From assembly GCF_964204865.1 (NCBI RefSeq), contig NC_135257.1, forward strand, positions 13,228,151 through 13,292,150: a stretch of 64,000 bases of DNA, read 5' to 3'. The DNA is from Styela clava. Its lineage: Eukaryota; Chordata; Ascidiacea; Stolidobranchia; Styelidae. A model generated the notes under the pieces. The model saw nothing but the letters and a program-made list of their open reading frames with translations. It searched no databases and was not told the DNA's origin. Made by a program: the position numbers and the translations under genes. Numbering within the stretch: the first letter of the stretch is position 1; each line of letters starts with the position of its first letter. Positions 47,105 to 57,500 of this stretch are shown here, piece after piece.

Positions 47105-47337
47105 ATGAGCAAAGCCCATCCACTGGAATTAAAGAAGTTTATGGATAAAAGATTGGATTTAAAGTTAAATGGTGGACGATCTGTTGCGGGTATATTGCGA
47201 GGTTTCGATCCTTTTATGAATCTACACGTGGATGATGGAACAGAGCGTAGAAAAGATGGACCTGTTGGAATGGCTGAATGGTGGTCATTCGTGGAAATTT
47301 GATATTAATGTTGGAAGCATTGGAACGGATACAATGA
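47105..47337 (+). pseudogene. SNRPG: Sm ribonucleoprotein G (SNRPG) copy with +8 frameshift
   Basis: The first 48 codons are clear Sm-G sequence: [24 protein letters not shown] and [12 protein letters not shown] (Sm1 motif). The variable loop is a few residues shorter than usual. After VGM at 47272 eight extra bases (GCTGAATG, 47273-47280) shift the frame; beyond them the normal C-terminus [18 protein letters not shown] and a stop can be read in another frame to 47337. The real frame gives a 65-residue product without the Sm2 motif. The eight bases look like a tandem duplication of part of GAATGGCT. The copy has no intron. It is probably a retrocopy or dead gene; an assembly error in a live single-exon gene is the main alternative. 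Confidence 0.65.
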
Positions 47338-48229
47338 TTTTAAAGTGAACTAACTGAAAACGACAAAAGAACCCAACACCCCAATCCATGATTTGTGCAT
47401 AGACTGCTATGGAACATTCAATCCATTTACCAAGCTTGTTTTTTAGTAAAAAAAGTTTGTCACTGTGTCACTTTTGCAACGTAATGGACCTTTCCCCGAC
47501 ATCAAAACATCCGTATTTTCAACCAATCACAAGCGAGCAGATGTAAACAAACATTCCCGCTGAAAAGTCGCTCAGACAACTTTAGACGCGTTCCGCACAG
47601 GTTGCTGGCGGTTTAGGCAGATATTTGTCCTTTTTTTCTCCACAGGGCTGCGAGAATTAGAAAGCTGTAATACTGTATGTTACTTGTTGCAAATCACGTT
47701 CACGAAATCTATACCATACTAAAAGGCTGTACCCGTTGCAGGCACCTTGCAGGTTACGGTACTGTAGCCTACAGGTCACAACTGCTTTTCCGAACCAAAA
47801 AATAGTAGACAGTCATGCTGATGCAATCAAGGGTACCGGTAGCCTAACGTATATCAGTACGGGAGAATTTGTTTTCGATACGATGTTGCATTTTTATCAA
47901 TCAGAATCTATAAATGAATTATTTTGATAGACTAACTATGTGTAAACGCTGTGCATATATGGTATTTGCCGGTCTGACAACCTGTCCGGTACCTCTGTCG
48001 TTCAAATGGAGTAAGATTGGTACCTTTTCCGAATCCACATATTGACTGACAAAAAGCAATGAGGTGGATAAAGGAATGCAACAGACCTCACAGTATATTC
48101 AATCTAGGAAAAATCACCAGAAATACCTTCGTGTGTACCAAGGTAGCCTACGCCAACATAAATAATGTTTTCGATTCATGATATATTCAATATGTTAATT
48201 CTTATATGAAATAAATTTTCATACAAGCA
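47338..48229. other. Region downstream of the SNRPG copy
   Basis: Contains the left member of an 18-base inverted repeat (47483-47500, AATGGACCTTTCCCCGAC). ORF 47736-47927 is compositionally unremarkable. I see no gene here. Confidence 0.4.
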
Positions 48230-49757
48230 ATGCGTTCCATCATGCATTTTCATGGAGGCAAGGGACCAACTGATGAATACCCTGACCCTATATCAGATTC
48301 TTGTCGCCCAACAGAAAAGCACCATCGAATTGTGAAGTAAGGATTACTTATACCATAAGTCAACTTCGGATCATAATTTCACATGATTTGTCACCATTTG
48401 ATACAGAGACATGTGAATCTGACGAAAGTGAGAAAGGATTGTCAGGGATCCAACCAGATCTGCCCCCAGACTCTTTAGTTGAAACTACCTCAAGTGCCGC
48501 TGATGAAAAAGACAGCGCTTTGTCAGACAGCAGAAAAATGCAAGCAAGCATCATCATCATCATTTTATTTTGGTTCTCTGGCATAAAACAACACAAAAAG
48601 TCAACATACAAACAAAGTGCAGAGAAAAGTGGAAGTCGAGCATAACTTAAAATAGATATTTTAAAAAGTACGCGACTATCTACCAAAAAAAGAAATAATA
48701 ATAATAAAAGGGCACGAAAGAATTAACAAGATTCAGAATCGGAACTGCAACTGCAAAGTCACACCAAGCTGCTCCTGAAAACAGAAGTTGGCCCTGCACT
48801 TGGTAGTAACAACTGTGGTGTGTGATGAATATCCTTATTTTGTTAGGTTGTTTTGCATTTACCACTGTCATATAAATCACAACTTGTTCATAATTACCTG
48901 ATAACTTTAGAACCGAACCAAGTGGTGGGTGTTTGCCCATCTGACCATGGGCTGACTATATAACAATGAGGTAGTGCCCAGTGAGAGCAATTCTTCCATA
49001 TTATCAAGGGATGAAACCAGGCAGCTTTGATAAAATACCTCAGACGCTCCATTGCTTTCATATTTTTTGTTTGTTGTGCCCAAAAGCATATATCTGGTGT
49101 GTATTTTTATCCTATACAACACAATATCTGTAAAACTGTATAATTTGTAGTTATTTTCTTGGATTTACTTGCTTGTTCCTTCATCATATATTTTTTATAA
49201 TCTGTTATATCCCATTTCTACACTGACTGAATAAACTATATCGTAAAACCTATCACATAACCGACTGTTTTTGGTTGAACCGGTATGATTGGAACTCCGG
49301 CTCGATCTAACTTTGTGGGATTAGCACCAACTACAGACGACAAAACTGTTGGATCTATTTTGTTCCCTCCATATAGGTTGTTACCAATGCTGGGGAAGGC
49401 TTGGCTCAGCGGAGAATCTTTTAATCCCCTCAATTTCATCTGTTGGATAGTCTTGGTTAGTCCATTTAAACCATGTTCATCACTATAACATTATTGGTCT
49501 TATAATTTTATGTGGTATGTAATCGATCATAATACCTCAATAAACCTGTTGAATCTAATCTTTCAATAGTATATTTGCACCCATCTTACTGAGCTAATAA
49601 ATCTGTGTTTCTATGATAGGACATAAACGTAAGTGCCCTCACTGTGCCTAGCATGTACAAATTGCATCAGAGACTTGGTGACCATCCAGCGACACCACTA
49701 TTTGAAGATGATGTGGTGGCAGAGACTTCTGAACTTATCTATAGCACTTGGCTTTGA
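48230..49757 (+). CDS. Unidentified gene candidate, at least two exon-like segments
   Basis: Three plus-strand segments look coding but are not recognised. Segment a (48230-48336) starts MRSIMHFHGGKGPTDEYPDP and ends at a GTAAGG donor in phase 2. Segment b (about 48404-48540) reads ETCESDESEKGLSGIQPDLP and is acidic and Ser-rich; its junction to segment a does not keep frame with any acceptor I can see. Segment c (49620-49757) starts after a GATAG acceptor, reads DINVSALTVPSMYKLHQRLG, contains LFEDDVVAETSELIYSTWL and stops with TGA. An exon may be missing from the model. An 18-base inverted repeat encloses the whole region (47483 and 50425), so it might be carried by a transposon. Function unknown. 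Confidence 0.3.
48545..48650 (-). repeat. Retroposon 3' tail family E, reversed copy with ATG-repeat tail
   Basis: On the minus strand it reads GCACTTTGTTTGTATGTTGA, then CCAGAGAACCAAAATAAAAT, then an ATG trinucleotide run. This matches the GCATTTTGTTTGT, CCAGAGTGATCAAAATAAAA and GATT-repeat order at 29036-29163. Confidence 0.55.
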
Positions 49758-51011
49758 AATCTAGCGTTGAACCAAGATTGACGACTGAACCATCATGAAT
49801 GTATCTGAAAAAAATATTCATCTGTTCAGAATTACAGATTTCTGTAGTTTGTGCAATGTTTCCAAGAATGTATCTAAAAGACTTTTCAAACTGCCCCTGC
49901 ATTTCATTTGTTTCTATACTAAACCCACCAATTCAGCCTTAACTTGGACGCTATCTATCAGTCTATGAACTATGGGATACGGTATGGTACCGGTAGTCAC
50001 GCAGGTCTCCCAGTCCTATCACCACCCTCTGACATTCTACAACCATATAAGTTTAAATATCACCTTTCAATGAAAAGTTTTGTATCCTTCTCCTGCTGGG
50101 GGGAAGAAAAGTTCCTGGAGAACCAAGTTATAGAAAATTCATCTCTGAGTGATTCCATTTTTGTATGTTAAATAAGCTTTTAGAACTAAGTTAGGTACGT
50201 TAACGACAATGTGAAGGCGGAATAACGTTAATATTAGATCACTTGACAATATGTTATAACTTTAGAAGCACGAAAATACCGCCATCACCAGTGAAATGCC
50301 ATTCGAAGGCTTTAAAACGAGCAACGTACCACTCTATCGCCCTACGCAAGCCTGAATATTGGCAATGTTTGTCTGAGCGACCAAAATCAAAACAATAAAG
50401 GTCAAAGGTCGGGGAAAGGTCCATTGAACTAGGCCTACAGCATCACCATTTTTCGGCAGCGAGTGTTCTTTAATCCATATATCTGTAGGAAAAGCACATA
50501 CACGTCTCACATTTTAATTTGAATTTATAAGATATTGTCCGATGTCACATCGTGTTTTTGTTTTATTGTGTCTTGAGTGTTTTGGGGGGACGGGCACGTA
50601 CTGTACGTATTTAACTTCATTATTAAGTTATGCCCGTCCTCCAGGTCCTCTGTATTTTGTTTGCCCTTTGTTGTTTTGTTTCTTGTTTGTTTCAGAGTGA
50701 CCAAATAAAATTGATTGTGATTGATTGTGATTGTCTGTAAATATCCAATTATAACCTTTGACCCTTTCATTCGTTTAAACCGCTTGATTTATCGTAAACA
50801 AAATTTCCACGCCAACTCTGGACTGTAAGATTCTTTTAGCTTTGTTATCACATTCTCAGGGTTTGTTATTAGGTATTATTCTATTATTTTCACGAAGTTG
50901 TTAAATTAGCACTTTATAGAAATGTTGAAGAGTTCATATACAACAAGATGACGGAGTAAGGCGAGATTCTGTGAAGGTAAGTAACCTGGTTCAACTTTCA
51001 GACTTTTCTAA
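49758..51011. other. Intergenic region
   Basis: Holds the right member of the 18-base inverted repeat (50408-50425), a family E copy (50582-50732) and no gene I can support. ORF 49944-50171 has no recognised motif. Confidence 0.4.
50582..50732 (+). repeat. Retroposon 3' tail family E, copy 3
   Basis: GGGGGGACGGGCACGTACTG, TTAAGTTATGCCCGTCCTCC, TGTATTTTGTTTGCCCTTTG, CAGAGTGACCAAATAAAATT and a GATTGTGATTGATTGTGATTG-like tail, aligned with 29036-29163. Confidence 0.65.
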
Positions 51012-51019
51012 CTTCTGTG

Positions 51020-51472
51020 GGATCTGGTATAGTTTAGTACCACATCCACTTCTAGTTTGCCCGGCTCAACAATTTTTGCATATGTCAATCCTAACCCCCA
51101 ACTGACTAGGTCACCAAAAAATTACGTCATTCCGACGTCACAGTGGCGTAATGAGGCCCCCCGAAATATGCAGATGGCCGTCCAAAACGCGCAGACGATA
51201 ACCCGAAATTGAGCAAGCTATTTCTCTTGTTTTCTCGTCGCAACGATCACGATAGGAGAGAGATTGCCGGCTTTAGCAAGTTCTTGTCGGCGACGCTGGT
51301 GCCATTTCGGGCGATCGTAATTATACTTTGGCAATCCCTATGACGTGATGGTGGTGTAGTAGTGACATAATTTTTGGATGGCATAGTCAGGTGAGGGTTA
51401 GGAATAACATATGCAAAAATTGTTATGCTACGCCCACTGGAAGTACCTGTGGTACTAAACTATACTAGACCC
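51020..51472. mobile_element. Family-B hAT-like MITE with perfect 8-bp target duplication
   Basis: 453 bases; the left GGATCTGGTATAGTTTAGTA has an inverted match on the right (complement GGTCTAGTATAGTTTAGTA). CTTCTGTG flanks it at 51012-51019 and 51473-51480. Its subterminal arms read CAATTTTTGCATATGTCAAT and CTAACCC, and an inner GCAACGATCACGATAGGAGA segment has partial symmetry. Confidence 0.92.
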
Positions 51473-51494
51473 CTTCTGTGAACCTTGAATTTTT

Positions 51495-51964
51495 GGTTCT
51501 CGTGTAGTTTCGTACCTAACCCACTTCTACGAGCCGTAGAATACCGTAACAATCTTTTGAAATGCCAACCCTAACCCTCATCTGACTACGCCATCCAAAA
51601 ATTACGTCACTACGACGTCACAGTCACGTCATAGAGCTTGCCAAATACTCGTACGATCGCCCGAAATGGCATCGGCGCCGACGATAAAGAACTGACTAAC
51701 GTCAGCGATCTCTCTCCTATCGGGATCGTTGCGACTAGAAAACGAGAGAAATGGCTGTTCGATTTCAGGTTCTCGTCTGCGCCTCTTGGATGCAGTGGAT
51801 GACAGTTCACATAGTTTGAAGAACTCTATTACGTCACTATGACGCCGTAGTGACGTAATTTTTAGATGGTGTGGTCAGGTGGGGGTTAGGATTGACACGT
51901 GAAAAAATTGTTATGCTACGCCTACTAGAAGTACCGTACGTCAGGTACGAAAGTACATGAGACC
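51495..51964. mobile_element. Second family-B MITE, 22 bases from the first
   Basis: Left GGTTCTCGTGTAGTTTCGTA, right complement GGTCTCATGTACTTTCGTA. Flanks GAATTTTT and GAAATTTT are an imperfect duplication. The interior matches 51020-51472 and 22915-23227 (GAAATGGCATCGGCGCCGAC). The two copies lie in the same general arrangement, almost in tandem. Confidence 0.85.
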
Positions 51965-51972
51965 CGAAATTT

Positions 51973-54573
51973 TTTATCTTCGCTTCTTTCTTCAGGTCGT
52001 CATAATTTTAGACTTCTACTTTAGTAGTTCAATTGTAAAATATTGACTTGATATTGTCAACATGCATCAGTCAACTTGTGACAGAGAGATGTCAGGATGT
52101 TCATCAAAATTATTATGAAATAGAGGTCTGGTTACGGCTATACCGTTCCGATTCTGTATTCTATTTCGATTTTGCATCCAGTAGGAATGATTGATCAGGT
52201 TTTATTTTCCATATATAACTTCCCTTTGCGGCTATTTGTGGAGGTCAAGTCATAAGTCGTAAATCAAGTCCTAATAAAGTTGACTATAGTTGAATAAAGC
52301 ACTCGGCTTATAGTATAGTATAATACAATTCTAATTGCTTCACTGCGTAAATGGATGAAGCAAGATTATCATTTTAATCTTATTCTAATCGTTAATTTAT
52401 AATAAACCCCTGAATCTTTAACTGAAATTCAGATATTTTAGATAAATGAGTTAAAGATGCAAAATTCTGAGAAGAGATATGAGATGAAATTTTTGTTTTT
52501 GTCCATCACACACTAATTTTCGAAATTCCTGAAGTGATTTCATCATTCTGTTATATATTTTATCAAGCAAGTAGTGAAAAGACTGAATGACTGAGGGTCT
52601 AACAATAGAGCTGGTTAATCCTTCACAAATTTTGTTTATTATGTAAAACTGGGTTGTTCTCACACATATTTACTTCAAACAAGCCAGGCAGTCATTATTA
52701 TGTAAAATGTGTTAGATTTTTTAATGGAGCATACTGAATGTTTCCTGTTTAGCATTGTCCACCTAATTTTCATACATCATATCTGAAATAGTAATTATCG
52801 GATTTAAAATGAGGTCTTCAGCATGCGACTGCAAAATAGTTTGTTATAAAGCGGTACGAATTAGGTCATAATGTAGGTTACATGGTAATTTGAAAAAAAA
52901 TGTCTTATTCATATGCCTCTAGGTATCGTCCTGACCAAATAAACTTGTTGAGCTTCAATCCTGACTGCATAGCACATTGTAATGTCTTGTAAACTCTTAT
53001 CAGAAAATTATGACTTATGAAGCAAGCGCAATAGTTAGGAAACATTATTTTGCTTTCCCTCCAGTTGTAATGGTTATCTAAATCTTGCCATTGGTCAGTT
53101 ACAGATACTTTAAACATTCACATACCAGATTTGGTAACCAATGGAAAGTCCTGGTTTTAATAATATTGAGTCATCTTTCTTCCTTATTCCATCGGGGAAA
53201 TACTTTTATTTTCATATTTCATATTGTAGGCTTATTGTGCCATACAAAAGTAAGGTTGCCCATTACTATTACCTACAGCTGATACTATAATTTTTCACCA
53301 TTATAACATCTAATTATTCTAGATTAAAGTTTGGTGCAGCAGCGATGACCTACCTAATAACAAAGATACCTAAAAACAATAATCTTTCATTTTCATTTTC
53401 GAGTGCAAGTTTCAAATGAGATAGACTAATTTTTTTTTAATTTCCTGTCAAATATCCAAAATTTTAGCCTAATTATCTATTCTTCAATCGATTTTGCCAG
53501 AGAACCAATGTTGTGTAATTTGCCCAGACATTTCCAAAAACAACAATCAAACAAAATAAACAGAACTGTTTACTTATGAACATCCTAATTCATACCTCAA
53601 TTGTTGGTACTCGCGTTGAATGTTTATCAGGTCAGAGTAGGCCATATTTTTATTTCGATATTCATTATTTTAGTTCTATTAAGAGTTCAGAACTGTCTGT
53701 GTTAGCCAAGTGGATATACCCCCTACCAATTGGTTTCAAATCTTTTTACACAACTTGTTGTAAAGTAGGCAAACAAAATTAGTTATCTCTATATTAGTAC
53801 ACTTACTACTGGAGCGCCCAATTGTTGTTAATACATGTCTAAGATGGTTCTCTAGGATTTCTGAAAGATTTTAATTATAGTTGATATATTTATATATACC
53901 ATTAATTCAATCTTCATTTCTTGTGTAAACCACTGCTTTACCTAAGTATTTATTTAACAGAGAAAATAGATTTACCTAATCTTGGCTATTTAATTATTTA
54001 ATCTAAGCTGTCAGTCTATTATATAATGTATAGGGTTGCCTTTCTCTCTATATTATATGTCTATGTAACTATACTTTGTGTAAATGCCCAGCCCTGATTA
54101 TAATACTTATGAAACAGCTATTGTTTGCTATGACAAGTGCACTTTACATAAGGGCTTTTAATTTTTAATTATCATAAATTTCGAGAGCCAACGTCATATA
54201 GAAATGTGATGGATCAATAATAGTTGGACTTTTGGATTTATTACTGTATAGAGACATTTGAGTGAGAATTTAAGACTTTAATTTTATTTGAAAAAGGTTC
54301 ACTGTAAAAATTAGAATGACAAAAAGTTGACATACGAAAAATTTTTATTTGATAAAGATGAGAGAGCATAACTGTAAGCAAAATAAAAATCAACTGTGGC
54401 AGATTTTTCGTAATCATTTCAGGAAGCTAGAGATTTTTTCTAGAAAAAATATTTGTGTTACATTCGTTGGTACATTTAATGCAAGAATGAGGGATTAAAC
54501 AAAGTTTGTTACCATAATCAGTCACCTTTAGTATTGAAAATATAGTTTTCTTTTTTTCCTCACACTTGGCAAC
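51973..54573. other. Intergenic region upstream of KIF17
   Basis: About 2.6 kb with no gene that I can identify. Two minus-strand ORFs (52451-52663 and 52905-53117) have ordinary amino-acid composition but no recognised motif or splice context. The last few hundred bases probably hold the KIF17 promoter. Confidence 0.4.
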
Positions 54574-57500
54574 ATGAGTCTAAACATAAATCCAAGCAAG
54601 GTAAATATTTTTAAATGCTGTGATATTTTTTATTATACTATAAATCATGTCAATAATATCGATTTTAAAAAATAAGACTACTTAAAAGCGAAATCCTTGA
54701 ATCGTATTGAATAAATATCTATCGCATCTTTGCATTATACACATATGGGTCTACCAGCACATAAGCGGAAGAGAAGGTTAAGCAGATTGTTTTGCGGGAA
54801 CCCAATTGTTGTATAAATCTTGTTGAAAAGCTAGAATTACATAACAATTTATATTATTATTCATCTTATATAGAATTTATGCCGCTTAGAGGAAATTTCA
54901 AGTCACTAATTAAAATATCTCCTAAATTTTTTCATGCTGGATAATGTTTTATTAGCAAGATTATACTTTTTTTAATATCCATATATTCTTTATTTAGAAA
55001 GCTGCTGAATTATACAGTGGGAAGATGGCGGAATCTGTAAAAGTCATTGTTCGGTGTCGCCCTCTCAATGGAAGAGAAGCTTCTTTGAAATGCAAGGTGA
55101 TGTTTGTTTATGATAGTTATGTTAAGACTAAACACAGACTGGTTAACATATATAGCAATATATTATAGCGTGACATTCATAGCATATATATTATTTTTAA
55201 ACAAATATACATAAAACATACTACACCAGAAATAGCAGTTATGGTCGACTATTTTGCCTGTTACTATGGAACCATCAATCTTATTTAAGATATCATAGTC
55301 ATGATATACACATGTCTAGATGTCCATTTCATTGAATTATCGGACACAAAGTGGATTTATACTCAATGTTGCTAAATTGTTGTTTTCATTATTGTTGTTG
55401 TTAGGGTAAAAAATCCCCTTTTCTTCAATTAGGATAATTACTTTTATTATGTTTTTTCATACTTTCCATAAATTCTTGTGGATCATAGTTTCAGTTGTTT
55501 TTTGATATTTTTTTAGTGTATTGTGGAATTGTCAGAGGAGAGAGGACAATGTAATATCAGAAAACCTGGTAGTAGCTCAGATCAACCACCAAAACAATTT
55601 ACATTTGATGGAGCATATTTTACAGAATCAACCACAGAGCAAATTTACAATGACATTGCATACCCTCTGGTTGAGGTTAGTAATTTATCCTATATTTATT
55701 CTTGTATATTATTTATGTTCCAGGTATATAATAATGTATATAGAAATTAAATTAATTGAATGAAATAACAAAAAAAAATTTGAAAGGTAAGTGCAATCAG
55801 TCATTGCCAACAACTCTAAACAAGTGTATTCGTATTTTTGATCAGTGCTTCTAACATGGAGGACCAACTGAAAACTGATCCATCTGTCTGAAACAGGGGT
55901 ATTAAACAGGCAACGTGCGGGCCACAATTCAGCTTGCCAAGCCATTTAGTGTGGCCCTTCAACACTCAGATTTTTCCTCATCAAGCATTAAATCATAATC
56001 CGACAGTTTATGTTTAAAAAAGCGCTCACATGGATAAAAATACTTAAATTTTTTTTAGCTCTCGTTGCTGCATTAAATCCTTTGCCGCATTGCCTGGTGC
56101 ATTTATTACTTTGGGGCCAAGCGATAGAAGCATTCTCTATTTCCCTCCGTCTGTAAATATTTTTGTGACTCAGCTAGATGCCTGAAGTTGGTTATTTTTT
56201 TCAAATATCATTTGTTTTATCAACTTGATTATGCTACTGTCATATCAGTATTGGTCCCTAATGTATTACTATATATAACTCTTCATCATTCCAGGGTGTT
56301 GTAGAAGGATACAATGGGACAGTGTTTGCCTATGGTCAAACTGGATGTGGAAAATCATACAGTATGCAGGGTGTTGATGATCCACCTACTCAAAGAGGAA
56401 TTATTCCACGGGCATTTCAGCATATCTTTGAAAGCATAGAAGTATGGTTGATTATTCTGATAAAGAGCAGGATTTCATCATCGAATAATCTACTATTTGG
56501 ATTATATTAAGAAATAATATTTTAGAATTTGTTATACCCTAAATAAACGGTTTCAAGAGGATTTCAAGACAAAAGAGCAATTGTTGAAATTTTCTAAAAT
56601 TTAATTTGAAAAATATTACAAAGAAATAGGTGTTCTTAAGATGATATTTACGGTAATCATAATTTGAAGCAATATTTATCAAAGTATTCAATAAAAAGCT
56701 ACAGGAGTCAAGGATAAAAAAATATACGATTTTCTTATTTTCTCAAAACAGCTTTTTCAAATTTTGCTCTTTTAGGCTAAAGCCTGTGTTATAATGTATT
56801 CCAAATTGCGTCATGTTCAACAAATAACAAAAGAAGCCAATGTATATTTTATGAGTTGGATTTGTAAATGCATGAAAACCTAAGATTGTGATTGTATTGG
56901 TAATCAGTTTTTCTAAATTTGTTCATATTGTGAAACTTCAATTGCCCAATGATAAATTTTCAAATGAAGCTATTCTAAATTATTTCAAAAATCGAAAATT
57001 TAAATTGTTATCAAATATGATTAAATACGAATCGATTTGAATATTTTTTTCGTTTTGGAAATCCTTGATAAAAACGTCAAAATCAGATTGTTCAACCATG
57101 ATATTGAATTTAGCATTTTTTAAACAAGATTGTTCAAGAGCAATATTCGTAAAATTATTGATAGAATTTTCTGAACAAACACCTGTTCAAATATCTCATT
57201 AAATATTGAATATTTATTTTCCAGGTGGCTGAAAATACCAAATATCTTGTTCATGCATCTTATCTTGAAATATATAATGAAGATATCAGAGATTTATTAA
57301 GTAATAATATCAAACAAAAACTTGAGGTAAGAATGTATTGTTTTTGACCAAAATTATACCAACTTCAGGTATGACTGACGATGCACGTTTAGCAGCTTCC
57401 ATTTGCATATTTCAAATGAAAATTTGAAGCTGCATTTGCATTTCATGGTTATGGTCATCACCACCATTATAGATAATGTACTTTCCTTTTTAGAAAAATT

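Noticed and set aside
49236-49477. Minus-strand open segment (starting MKLRGLKDSPLSQAFPSIG) with an acceptor-like TATAG upstream
   Set aside because: It looks plausible as an exon, but no partner exon on that strand could be found and the plus-strand candidate gene overlaps its surroundings.
52451-53117. Two minus-strand ORFs of 70 codons each
   Set aside because: Composition is protein-like but no motif, splice pairing or family is recognised. Kept out of the gene list.
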